NCBI GenBank assembly: GCA_012845835.1 | Contig: JABAKD010000028.1 | Span: 8,559,632 to 8,623,631 of the forward strand | Direction of reading: 5' to 3' | Length of the DNA stretch: 64,000 bases | Source: Undaria pinnatifida | Lineage: Eukaryota; Sar; Phaeophyceae; Laminariales; Alariaceae | Shown: piece by piece, positions 46,228 through 57,990 of the stretch | Layout: every line of letters begins with the position of its first letter | Numbering within the stretch: the stretch's first letter is position 1 | Position numbers and translations under genes: made by a program | The notes under the pieces: generated by a model | The model's database searches: none | What the model saw: the letters and a program-made list of their open reading frames with translations, nothing else | What the model was told of the DNA's origin: nothing

Positions 46228-46389
46228 ACATCGCCTGTTCCGCGCCGTGCTCTACTCATATCACGAACATGTACAACGTGCTTGCCTGCTGCTGCGAACG
46301 CACGATACACATCGCCTGTTCCGCGCCGTGCTCTACTCATATCACGAACATGTACAACGTGCTTGCCTGCTGCTGCGAACGCACGATAC
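46228..46389 (+). repeat. Perfect 81-bp tandem duplication
   Basis: 46228-46308 and 46309-46389 appear identical base for base (ACATCGCCTGTTCCGCGCC ... GAACGCACGATAC). The unit is 27 codons long and has no stop in any plus frame, so three overlapping plus-strand frames stay open. Perfect identity suggests a very recent duplication or an assembly artefact. Confidence 0.92.
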
Positions 46390-46745
46390 GCGCCTGTGCG
46401 CGGATTACTGCGTTTTGTTCTATTTTTTTAACCCCTCAATTGATAAGCGCAAAGCCAAACCAATCCAAGTTTGTTGTCGTCATACGGTAGTAGGTCTCGT
46501 TTTGCTCGAGAAGATTGCCACACCCTGTCTAAAGGGGCTCCACGGGCAACACCACCGCAAGTTGTCGTAATATACCCATCCTCCCCGTTCTCTGGTGCGT
46601 TTGCCGTTGAACCCCTTCCCGTCTTTGCTCTTTAATTTTTTATTGGTATGCCGTGCTTGCGTTTTGACATGCAATCTCTTTCGCTCCTGTTTTTTTCTTT
46701 TTCCCGAACGGTGCGTCCTGTAACATACGGTGTCAACGATAGCCA

Positions 46746-49271
46746 ATGTCGCGAAATGCGCCTGCAGAGGTGCAAGATAATTTGGCGAGAGTCGCGCCCC
46801 CTCTGCAGCGGCTCTCCCCGACACAGGTTCGGCTGGTCCTGAACGCGCTGATGCGAACTCCGGTGGCAGTCGTGAAGCAGGTCGGTCTGCTGATGATGCT
46901 TTTTGTGGCGGCGGCCGAGGCAGGTTCGCCCGACGCTGCTGCTTTGTACACCGAACGCCTCGCTGGCCCAGCATCCAGCCGGCATATCGGTGTCACTGAG
47001 GTAGAAAGAAGAAGTGCACTCCAGCTCGTGGAGCGCATGCGGCCCCGAGACAAGAAGGGGAGGAAGGGTACGAAGCAGGGCGGGAATGGTCTGGTGGAGA
47101 AGCGCGGGGGTAGGCCGACAACTGAGGAGTTGCGGTGCTGGGCAGTGCAACGCAACCAAAAGGTTCGCCGACTCATCACGCTCCTGGGCGGTGAAGGGAT
47201 AATGCTGAACCACGTTCTTCTGGTTCGACATTACGTCAACCAAATAAGTTTGGTTGACGCTACGAAGGTGAACATGTGAAGAGCATAACTACAAGAAACG
47301 TTTAGTGGCCGTAGTGCTATCCCATTTATGAGCCGTTGCTTCACGAAAACAAAAACACGTACGTTGAATGTCGTGTAGTTGGTATAGCGGTGGTTCGAGC
47401 AGTTCCTCGTAGGTCGCAATATGCGGGCTGCTGAGGCAGGTGCAAATTTTAGAAGTCTTTATTTTCTAGCAATGCAGTCTAGTGAGTATGGAGCAAGTAT
47501 CATGTGCGTATACCCTACTCTCCTATCACATACATCGTATACCAGCAACGTTCCTCGCCGCATTGTTATACGGTAACCGGTACCTGGTTCGTTTCGGCCT
47601 CTCTGCAACGAACTGGTGGTAAAGGGGAATGATTGCCCATCGTGGCGTGTATCACTCGGAGGAAACCTACGCCTACATGTACGTGCGTACCCGCAGCAGC
47701 ATACAGTGGTGTTTGGAGTATTCAGTGGGCGTTTTATCGTCCCCTCTTCCGATCCCGAAGTCACGCGTCCGCATTCCGTTTTCGTCCATGAGCGACAGGC
47801 TCTGGCAGTAGCTACACACGTACTGCAACACATGGCGTTGACAACTGAGACCAAGCTCAGAAGACCGAGGCAGGCGGCTGTGGCTATCCAGCTGTTCTGG
47901 CGTGCAGGCCGCATGGTGAGGAGCAAATGGCGGGATGAGCAGCGATTCTCCGAAATCAGCGAGCCAGCGCGTGCCGCCGTCCGTCTGCAGGCCTTGGTGC
48001 GAGGAATGCTTGCTCGTCGTGATGTTCAAGGCGTGAAAACATCGTCGATTTCAGAGGTCACGTGGGTTTGGACCGGAAGAGGCCAGGTGCGCGGCGAAGC
48101 TGTCCGTCGTGCGGCAGGCGGTGCCAACACGATTGTTGGCGCGGTTGGGGGGTACGGGTGGAGAATACCACCACGGGGAAGACATGAAGCAGGTTGGCGT
48201 CGCTCCTCTAACGCTGTCGATGTCCAGTCCGCGGGCGGGATATCGTCTGCGGTCGGCCCGCAAAGGTGCACGCGGTACTGCGGGCAATCGCAGGGGAATT
48301 TCCAGGGTTGGAACGGCGATGTGAAGGCGAGGGAGATTCCGGCCTCGAAGATGGCCGTGGCAACAATGGCACAGAGGTGAGGAGAAATAATGCCATCTAC
48401 TCTCAGTGCTTTCCCCGCCCAGGCTCCTGAGAACACTAACCCATTCATACATATACATAGGAGTACGCCTCAGCTAGCGTGAGACCTTTTTGGAGGTATG
48501 AAATTTCCATGGCATAGTTGCCTTCAAGTTTTTTTCATGTAGCGTAGGCCTCCGACAGTATTCGTCAGGGGTAAATAACTCCGGGATAGCTTTCGAGGTA
48601 TTGATTGGCGTGCGTCGGCTTTCGATGTACGTTTCTCAACAGCGCTATCGCTTTTATTTTTTTCAACTTTTTTTTCTCTTCCCTCCGCTTTATCGCAGCC
48701 CTGGTTCGTACGAACAAGACAAGGAATCAAACACGGACTCGGATGATGGCGCGGATTGCGAGTGTTCGTCACCACCACCACCATCGCCACCCGCATCGGC
48801 TTTCATCGAGTCTGCTGACAGCTACAGCCAACCCAGTCGCACCATCCCGTCTCTGCTGGATGCTTCGCTCCTGGAGTCCCGGCCTACGCTGTCAAGGGAC
48901 ACCGCGAGCGAAGCGTCTAGCGCAGCACCCGGGACTTCAACACAGTCCTCGCCAGGTGTACACTGCAGTAACGATACCACCCCGTTGCCAATGGACCCCT
49001 TTTTACCAGCCTGCGAAGAGAAACCTCAACCGGTGCGGTGGTACGTATGTCCGCAGTCGGGGCGCATGCTTGAAGGACAGACGGACACACCGCGGGACAC
49101 AACTTGCAAAGCAGGTGGGATGCTACTCTGCAACGACGAAACTACCGGGGCCAACGATGGTTTAGACAACGCACTACCTCAGAGGAATGGCCTACCCACC
49201 ACGTATATCGAGAACGATGCAAAAGCTCCTATCGTTGTCATCGTGCCCTCCGCGGGCGATGCTTCCTTGAG
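46746..49271 (+). CDS. IQ-motif (calmodulin-binding) protein, tentative 3-exon model
   Basis: Proposed exons: 46746-47267 (ATG start; donor AAG followed by GTGAAC), 47625-48061 (phase 0 acceptor GGTAAAG; donor AC followed by GTGGGT) and 48699-49271 (acceptor TTTATCGCAG; donor GAG followed by GTGAGC). The last donor implies further exons, because the frame otherwise stops four bases later. Exon 2 carries two IQ motifs, AVAIQLFWRAGRMVRSKW and AVRLQALVRGMLARR, which bind calmodulin or EF-hand light chains in many proteins. Exon 1 has a hydrophobic helix (VVKQVGLLMMLFVAAAEAG) and a Lys/Arg-rich segment; exon 3 is Ser/Pro/Asp-rich and probably disordered. I cannot name the family. The IQ exon is the strongest part; the links to exons 1 and 3 rest on splice phase only. 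Confidence 0.45.
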
Positions 49272-49279
49272 GTGAGCGA

Positions 49280-49400
49280 GTACTGGTAGTAGCATTGGTG
49301 GTGGTAGTAGTAGTAGTGGTAGTAGTAGTAGTGGTAGTAGTAGGAGGAGGAGGAGCAGCAGTAGGAGTAGCAGTAGTAGCAGCAATGGTTAGTAGTAGCG
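49280..49400 (+). repeat. (GTA)n/(GTG)n trinucleotide repeat
   Basis: About 120 bp of GTAGTA and GTGGTA with GGAGGA and GCAGTA variants, immediately after the last donor of the IQ-motif gene model. Confidence 0.85.
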
Positions 49401-52400
49401 TCAACAAGAGCGCCGAAGGCTGCTCAAGGTCGCCTAATTATATATCAAGCGAAGAGGGCGATCGTCCCGAGCGACTGGGCGATCAAGCGAGCGACGGCAA
49501 GGTCGCGAGCAAGGGCGCGGCCGACCAGGCTATGGCGTGCCCGACGGAGGCGGCCCAAAGGCTGCACCAACGAAATACCGAGCGACCGGACGATCGACGG
49601 TCGCGAGCGAGTGAAAGGCGCGATCATGCGAGCGAACGCACGAACGAATGCACAAGCGAACCCACAACAAAATTTATAAATACGCAGAACCCCCCCCAAA
49701 AAAAAACAAAACCCATCAATACCCTTCAAACGCCATCAAAATTCACCGAACCCACGAAAAGCCACCAAACACCATGACACCCCACGAAATCATCAACACT
49801 CGCCCAATTCACAAACCCCGCACAAAAAAAAACAGAAAGCCCACTACCACCCGCATAATAACCCAATAAAAAAACATCGAAACCCATCACTCCGGACCAA
49901 AACTCTCGAAAAAATGCGAAGATAACATTCCCGTGACCAATCAGCGAAAACAACTGACAAATAGCAGCGACCAAGCATGAAACAACACGAAATAACCTGA
50001 AAACCCAAGAAAACCCTTTTCAAAACCCACCATAGCCGACCCAACCGCCAAAAAAAGTAGATAAAACGCGAGAAGCGACGAGAAACCACGACAAACCACC
50101 AAACGAGACAGAACCCATCAAACGCACTAATGCTCGCGAAACAAACGGAACGAACTCGTGAGAACCCACATGAATCAACGAACCCCCCGAGAATCCCCGA
50201 AAACTCACTAAACCCCACAAAAAGACACCAACAAAAAGCACGCCATTGAAAATCACGAAAACCACACAAAAACAAACGAAACCCCACGAAAATTTTCAAG
50301 GCTGTCCTCCGTATCCGATTTTATACCACGGTACACTTATGTATGCGTGATCACGGTAATTTCACGGTTGGTTACGCTTCCGCGGTAATCAGAAGCCACG
50401 GTTTTCTTGGTGCCGTAAGAAGCAACCACTGTTGTTACAGTTCGGCGGTAAATATCCGCAACGGTTTTCCTGGTACAATAATGATAATGGCGTGTTTGCG
50501 ACGTCCAACCTCTGATGGGTGGGGAAAAAATCAAAATAGTACCGAAACCGACGAAAGCTATAATAGCCCAACGTAAACCAATCCACGAAAAAACTAGGTT
50601 AGAAAATCGTAAATGGTAGGAAAACGTTTTTCTTATCCAACTTTTCCTTGATTTTTCACGGGTTGGGTTGGCCTCGGATTGTGACGTTCGGCGGTTTCAA
50701 TACTTTTTTTTTTGTGTTTTCCTACTAAACTCCGACCCAACCAAAGTTGGTACATCGCAAGCACTCTAACGAGAAAGCACGGTAATTACACGGTTTCGCT
50801 TCGGCGGTGCTCGTTCGCCACGGTAACACCACCCGGTTTGTACGGTAGCCAGCCGCCAACGATGGGTACGTTGTGGAAACACGCAACAAAAAGTAACACA
50901 AGGTTGTAAGATCGATATCACTCTTCATGTTCGTACATGTCTTTGTATATTTCCCTCGCTGTTATCACCGAAGAGAAACTCGCCGTCGCAAGGCATACTC
51001 AGGCGCCCTGGAACGAAGCAGTTCAAGACAATATATACAAAATATACAACGAAGCAAAATACTCGTATTTCTAGTTAACAGGTTCCTGGCGTGCGGAATA
51101 ATCGTACATACACCACTCCGTCACCATGCCAGGTTCGAATACCAACTAGATTAATGACTAGATTAATGCCTAGATCAATGACTAGATTGATGACTACGTT
51201 CATGGTTGTCTTTGTCTACTCTGAACTGTCTTGCCAAGTTTCAAACACAATAACGGTATACTACAACACGCAATTAACGGCGGTAACATTACCGAGGACA
51301 GCCCTGAAAATTATCAAAACAATCGTGTAAACCCACGGAAAAACAACGAAAGCCCCACGAAAACCCACGCAAACCCGACCACAGGTTACCAAAACCTACG
51401 ATCAAACACAAACAAACACGAAATCCCACCACAACCCACTAAATCGTAACTTAAATATATATATATATGCCAAAAAAAGCCAAAATAAAAAGAAGACGTG
51501 CCCACAAAAAACGATGAAAGTAACAAAAAAACGAGAACCCATGAAAACCCCGTTGTGGATGCACCGTATATGCCGAAATACGTAGGCCTGCTGACTTACG
51601 TCAGGCAGTCTACCAGGCAATCGCTTGCAGTCGATGCCGTCCAATTGGCTGCGTGAGCTGCAAGCTCCGAAGAGCGCATGAGAACCCCCTAAGGGGAGTT
51701 GTGTTTATGATCAGGTGCCTCGCAGATGAGACGATGGGGCGAAAACAGGGAGTGGAAAAAATTACTGAGTGCGGGGTTCACGGTCGACTGATCACTTCTG
51801 CTGCTCAAGACCCTCAATGTATGTGCGGCAGGATGCCCAACACGCAAAGCCAGGGACGAAAAAAATACTCGGGGAGTAGTGTTGGCAGCAATTAGTAATG
51901 AAGCATGCTTGATCATTTTAGCTTGCTTGTGACAAGCCAAATCAAAGCAACCATGTCTTGCTTGTATGCCTCTTAAGCGAAATATGCATGCTTAACAATA
52001 ACCAAGTTACCAAATTGATCGATTTAAGCATACTTATTTACTTATTTAGTACTACTACTAAGCTTCGTAGTTTGGTGTCGTGGTGCTTTTGTAGGCCCCC
52101 TTTAGCATGATACAGGCCGACCTATATTCATCGTTTTGGATAACATGGATAAGAAGAGGTGGCACGCGTCCGCCAAACAGCTCCAAAAAACGTCGTCGCA
52201 GGCCTGTGAAACTGTGCCGAGGCTGCCTCGGCGCAAAATTGTCTGTCTACGACGACACCCCCTAAAGACTGCTGATAATGGGGGCTGGTGGCGAAGCACT
52301 CCCCGACACTAACGGGTTTGTTATGGGACTCGCGTGCCAGGAATCCGTGTGCTGAGCGTTGTGTGGGACTTGTTGTAAAGCGTGGTTTGACTCGTTATGT

Positions 52401-52693
52401 GCGGTCTCTTATCGGCGTCGAAGGACCGATGTGGGTGCTTTTAGTATGTAAATGGCCGGAACAAAAACGTACGTACCATTAAGTAAACGTGATCGATTAT
52501 TTTGTTATACGAAGATTGTTTATCTATTTTTTTTCCGGACGACGTCCATACAGGTCGGCGCGGGGTTGGGGCTAGGGTTTGGGTTAGGTCCTATGACCTT
52601 TTATCCCAAATCCCTTCTCATTACCTGTTATACTGGCACTACACGCTGTACGCACAAAATTTTATTTTTGTCATCCTGATGTATCCTGTATAT
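49401..52693. other. Non-coding, strand-asymmetric CA-rich DNA
   Basis: From about 49640 to 50300 and again at 51300-51550 the plus strand is strongly A/C-rich, with recurring CCCACGAAA and AAACCC words and almost no G-runs. The stretch 49480-49660 has GAGCGAACG-type words. Near 51145-51198 a 13-bp unit (GACTAGATTAATG) repeats about four times. No gene is recognised; the minus-strand Phe/Val/Trp-rich frames are translations of this bias. Confidence 0.6.
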
Positions 52694-53416
52694 TGTCAAG
52701 ATTCGGCCTCGAAAGGCCTGTAATTATCCGAATTTGAGATCATTTGGATAGGTTTCGTATGATAAGGTTGGCGTTTCATATTCGGGAAAGTTAGGAAATA
52801 GATCGGAGGCACGAGCACCTGCTCATTTGGCAGACCTGCAGGGGGCACTCTGTGTCTCCACCAATAGCCGTACAAATGGCGTTGTCAGGTTCTAGAGCCT
52901 TTTCTGCCCTCCCCCGCCACACCGGCTGTACGCGGCAGGTCTTTGACGGGTGGCTTTCGCCTTGTTGTAGGGTCTGCGTTTCCTATAACTGCTTTTCTTC
53001 GCGTGTTCCTGGCTCCATAGCCAGACCGTTAAAGGTGTGGGAGTGGGTTTTGATGAGCCGCATCTTGGACTTATGGTCTAGTTCGTAGAACCGGACTTTC
53101 CCCGAATCTCCCATATTTCTGCATATGCGACTCATCAGGGTGGGCTAGTGTTAAGATACGGCCTCGAAAGGCCTGTAGTTATCCCAACTTGACATCATTT
53201 GGATGGGTTTCGTATGATAAGGTTGGCTTTTTATATTCGGGAGAGTTAGGAAACAGATCGGAGGCACGTGCCTCCGACCTCAGAAGCCATCCGGGGCTCT
53301 GGTGGAATCGAATAAAGCTACATCTCTACGAAGGCAAAGAAAGTGAGTACTCTCCGAGGACCTGCTCAATTGGTAGACCTGCGGGGGCACTCTGTGTCTC
53401 CACCAATAACCTTACA
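52694..53416 (+). mobile_element. TRIM-like miniature LTR element, copy 3
   Basis: LTRs are 52694-52874 (181 bp) and 53149-53416 (268 bp; carries an extra ~85-bp segment). Both start TGT(C/T)AAGAT.CGGCCTCG and end with a CTCCACCAATA block followed by TACA. The 274-bp interior begins TGGCGTTGTCAGGTTCTAG two bases after the LTR, a primer-site-like start similar to the TGGCGTCGTC of the TRIMs at 26917 and 27282, and ends with a G-rich AGGGTGGGCTAG before the second LTR. ATAT directly flanks both ends (52690-52693 and 53417-53420), a possible 4-bp target duplication. No coding capacity. Confidence 0.65.
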
Positions 53417-53420
53417 ATAT

Positions 53421-54143
53421 GTAGATTCTTGCATGCCTTGCGTATAGGCGACTCTTTTATTATTTATTTACGGAACCCGCATATTGTGCGTGTACGTACA
53501 TAATGTTGGGTGTGTGTGTTTTTTTTTTGTCGTTTTCCGACATTTTGTTCAGCACTGTTTTTCTCCCGTTTGTTTTCGTTTTTTTTCGTATATGTTTCAC
53601 TACTTTTTATCATGTTTTTTGTTTTGTTTTTTACATCACACAGTTTTGATTTTCATTTCATTTTTTTTAAACTACGTATGTGATTTCGTTTTGCTTTGGC
53701 CTCGCGTTCAACCTCTGTAAACCATTTTAACAAGATGCAAAAGTTATACAACACTAAATCCAAGTAATCCCCCCCCCCTAAATCATTGATACACTTCTAA
53801 AGGGCCTGATCCTGGCATGGAAACGTCTTCCATTCCACCACAAATAAACAAATATGCACGCTTTCGTTAACACATACTACAAACATGGTTTAGCACGGCC
53901 ACTTGCTTAAACAGTAAATTAGAATGGTAACTAAGCAACTTTTTTGCCAAATAAGCAAAAATCGAAGCATCCCTTTTATTGGAGTTGCTTGCTTGCCAAT
54001 ACTGCTCGGGAGAGCTCAACGGAGTGTGTGGGTTTATGCCGCACTATGAAACCGTGAAAACCAATCCTATATTTTGATTATTTGAACGTATTGCTACTCT
54101 CTTATGCCAGTATAGCAGTTGAGAGATTTTTTTATCAGATGCT
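53421..54143. other. No gene recognised
   Basis: T-rich stretch (53510-53700) followed by AT-rich sequence with a C9 tract. I see no coding region, repeat pair or RNA gene. Confidence 0.4.
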
Positions 54144-56612
54144 TGTTGATCCCTACGAAGCGTTGAGGGCTCACCCGTTGAGCCAACAGTAGTGGGGTAG
54201 TGGAGTCACCGGTATAATGACAAGTAAAAGACGTACAAATATATATTGTGTTGCTCCTAGTCAAGGCGCAGCGTGGAGAGAAGACTCACTGGGTAGAAGA
54301 AGAACAACGAGGAGTGACGGCGAAATAGACAGAATGATTCCACCATCCCGATATCCCGCTACCATATAGCCAACCTATCACTGGAAGCCCCTACTATACT
54401 CAACCGCAATCATATCCGTATCATATCCAAGCATACAATCAACAGCCTCCCTGCTTCGTTAATGATACGGCATGATGCTATATTGTCATATCCTTAGGGT
54501 AGAATGCTTCAATGAAAAATACGGTCGATCAGTATCCTCCCAGTACCACTGTGACAAGAAGGGAAGATTGTAGCATCGTAGTCGTTGAAAAGCACTCCAT
54601 AAATCTAGAGACACAATTCAGTGACAGTATCCAACATCAATCTTCGCGAACCTGAGATTTTTTAAGTCGTAAAATCTCAAGTCCAAAAACAAAACTCAAA
54701 TCCGAAATCCATACACCAAAAACTCAAATTTATAATCAAATTCCAAAATCCGAAAACTCAAACATCGGCCCTAAATCAGCACTCACCTTCCTTACAAAAC
54801 GGTTGTCAACTCCATAGAATAGGGCTGCCTACAAGTGTGATTGGAAGCAGTCTCAAAACTCACTTTCGAATTAGACAAATGTCTCCCGGCTTGTACATAC
54901 ATACCAAAAATCCGTTCAAATTCCCAATGCTCAAATCCAGGGCAAAATAATGCCATACTAGACCGTGCAATCGCGAAAAATATTATTTCAAAAGTCGAGA
55001 AACAGCTACTTGTCTCCCTAAGCGCCATGCACTCTTAAACGTACCAAAATCCAGCTAATATGTGCAGAATAATCCGTCAACAAACAATTCAAATGAGCTC
55101 GCGCAATAGTTAGTCGCCCTCGGGTTCAGACGTATCGAACTCGTCGAGTTTGAGACCTTTTTCCTACTTAACGAGCCTTAATCCTTTGGAGTGGTCAAGC
55201 GCATCGTACCCCGCACAAGCGGTAGCAGGTGAGTGTGACCCCTCCTTGCAGGATAAAACTGAACGATTTGGCTCAGCTGGGTCTCACTACGAGGCTAGTT
55301 GAGAAAACCATAGACTGAGAACGCAGGGATGACCCCGGGTAGTCTACAAAACCATTGCCGTCCCCAAGTCCCAAAATTCTCATACTTCCAGCTTATAATA
55401 AACTCCGTATTATCCACCATCAGCGATTTATTACTGAAATGGAAACGAAAAGTCTCAAATATCATTGCCAAACTGTAGAAACAGAGAACCTCGCGTACTA
55501 AATCATGAGATATTCTACCATTTTCGAAAACCAAATGTTCCATCATAAAATCCCGGTGAAAGCGAAAAAACCAACCTCAGTTTTCCAGTGTACCTTCCTC
55601 GGTGAACTCGTGGTCCTAGCCACCGCACTCACTGCGTCGCAATATCCGGATGTGTCTGGTTAGCAAGCCACACCAAGCATCCGATCAGCTCGCGAAAAAG
55701 GCCAGTCTAATAGATACCTTCCTCGAGCGGGCTTCTCCTACCTGAACTAACACATATATCACCATTCACCGCAAACCCCGCGAAAATATATCAAATCCCG
55801 CAATATGTCACTATATTTCAGAGTTGACTCGAAAACTGATGCCGGTATAGCACGAATTCAACAGCGTGTTTCTTTCTGTTTCAGAGTACCGATAGATCAG
55901 AGCGCAAACGCCGCGCTACACGTGACGAAGTTTGTTATATCGAGGGTCAAGTTTTTCCGCATGTTCCTCCCCGGAAGAGCGATACGTTGTATCACAGTGC
56001 TGCAAGAGTGTTAGTTCATGCTGCTACTTGATAAGCTACCGCAATAAAGAAATAACGACCCTTTAAACTGTTTGTCAACCTTGACTAAAACGCGAATATA
56101 TAATACGGTATCAGGCAAACTCCATAAAAATCGCAGGAGTTTTGGCCATTTTCGTCTGTACTCTAAATGCTCGTATACTACGTACATAAAATGTTTGAGC
56201 ACCTAACTGTGGACTATACAAACTTCATAGTCTACCCCATTCCCCCTGCTCATTTTTTTATGTCCGGCCTAAAGATACCGCTTACCGTACCACTCTGCAC
56301 ATTATCGTGTTTGTTGGTCCCTACGAAGCGTACAGGGCTTACCCGTTGAGCCAACAGTAGTGGGGTAGTGGAGTCACAGGTATGAAGACAAGTAAAAGCC
56401 GTACAAATATATACTGTGTTGCTCCTAGCCAAGGCGCAGCGTCGAGCGAAGGAGACTCAATCGGTAGAAGAAGAACAACGAGGAGTGACGGCGAAATAGC
56501 CAGAATAGTTCCATCCCGATATCCCGCTACCATGTAGCCCAACTATCACTGGAAACCCCTACGATACTCGACCGTAATCACATCCGTATCATATCCAAGC
56601 ATATAACCAACA
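54144..56612 (-). mobile_element. Rearranged Copia relic with paired 301-bp LTRs
   Basis: LTRs 54144-54444 and 56312-56612 are both 301 bp, start TGTTG, end CAACA and match throughout (CCCTACGAAGCG, GTGGGGTAGTGGAGTCAC, AACAACGAGGAGTGACGGCG). The interior is only 1867 bp and carries scattered RT fragments on the minus strand: GLKLDEFD ... RELI around 55085-55180, and FRELIGCLVWLANQTHPDIA around 55640-55710, homologous to the RT of the element at 14575. The two fragments overlap in RT but sit in the wrong order for one gene, so the interior is rearranged. A purine tract GAAGCAGGGAGGC on minus abuts the left LTR. No clean target duplication; TCAGATG occurs near both ends. Confidence 0.85.
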
Positions 56613-57990
56613 TCAGATGACTATGACTATGCCCCCCACAGCGAAGGCTACTAACTACTACATACAGCAGAACTGTTCCGTGGCAACGTTTTATTACTGG
56701 CATTGCTATAGCTATCGTTACTATCACTCCGCGATGGATGATACGTTGAGTCAAGTTGTTATTCAACTAAAGTCGAAATATCCAACAAGTTTGTTATAAC
56801 GCACACCTGCTTGGCACTTACTACAAGTGCCGTTGTTAACCTATTCTAATTTTTCCGTCAGAATGTTCTGACGCTCGCTACTTGATCAGTGTACTTGATT
56901 TACTACTTGGCTGCGTATTCACGAAGTGGAATAATTTGCTATGTCGCAACAAAGATTAATTTATATTTTCCCGCGTCCAAACAATGTCAACTGCTCCTGT
57001 GCTTCGCTTTCAACGAAGGAGCAATTCTTCTAAAACTAGCAAAACAATTCGTGCACAACCTGCACACGCGAAGTCGTATGGCCGTTGTTAAGGGCTCGAC
57101 GCATGGACTAGTTTGCCAACTGGATACCATCATACTAGTAACCTTAAAACCCGCGCAGGTATCATTGTACTTTAGACCAGACAGACGTAGACAGTAATGG
57201 GCTGACCCGTACGGGGGGGTTCCTTTCTCACGATGACATGTGGGTGGTACCCTGGGCCGCCATGGGGCAGGGAGAAGCAGAAGACCAGGCCCCGGGTATC
57301 ATATATTTATATAGCCACTACTTTATTCTTCAGATCAACTCGCAAGAGGTTTTGCCCTCGGCGACCTGCAAGGCAAGCCGTGGTCACGAGAGTTTTCAGT
57401 TCTCCCCCCAGGTGCTTGCCTTCATTTTCATCGCCCACAGGGTCCAGTGTATCCACTCTTCAGCTTTTTATGCTCGTCGAGTTGCATCGATTTTGCGAAG
57501 TCACGCTCTCGCGCTTTATTGTCCAGAAGGTCGCTGACTCGTCATGTATAACCTATTAGGAGTTGAGAACTAAAAAAGGTGACCAAGCAAAAACAAAGAA
57601 AACGACATCACCGGTGGAGTAGGGGTAAACCTCGTTCCTACTATAGTCGATGCCGTGGGTTCAACCCCGACGAGTGCATCCTTATTATATGTCAGGTAAT
57701 GCAGGAAACACGTCGGTTTATATGTCTGTTTGATGTCATGATCTCGTCGCTCAGAGAGTTTCAGCCCCGCCTTGCCTTATTATGGGTAGGGGGGGCGCAT
57801 GGCACAGCTAGCGGGACACTTGGTCTCGTGCCGCGGCGATCAGTGGCCGTAGCGTGGTGAACATTCCCGACAATCCCGAGGCAGTCCTGACAGCCATCAA
57901 GCCAGCCTTGCTGCTGAAGTCCACTTTATAATTACGATTCTCGCCGCTGATTGGCCTATGAAATCCCTGCCGTATGCCACCGGTTCTTTT
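56613..57990. other. No gene recognised; one tRNA-like segment
   Basis: Several plus-strand frames (56889-57197, 57238-57537) are open, but without recognisable domains or coherent splice sites. A tRNA-like segment near 57607-57680 is listed separately. Confidence 0.4.
57607..57680 (+). other. tRNA-like segment, possible SINE head
   Basis: A D-arm-like GAG/CTC stem with loop TAGGGGTAAAC is followed by a T-arm with loop TTCAACC and four of five stem pairs, spaced as A and B boxes of an RNA polymerase III promoter. The acceptor arms do not pair, so it is not a functional tRNA. It could be a tRNA pseudogene or the head of a SINE. Confidence 0.3.

Noticed and set aside
49726-50299. Minus-strand Phe/Val/Trp-rich ORFs resembling membrane proteins
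   Set aside because: They result from the A/C-biased plus strand; no start context, no conserved motif and equally open in neighbouring frames.
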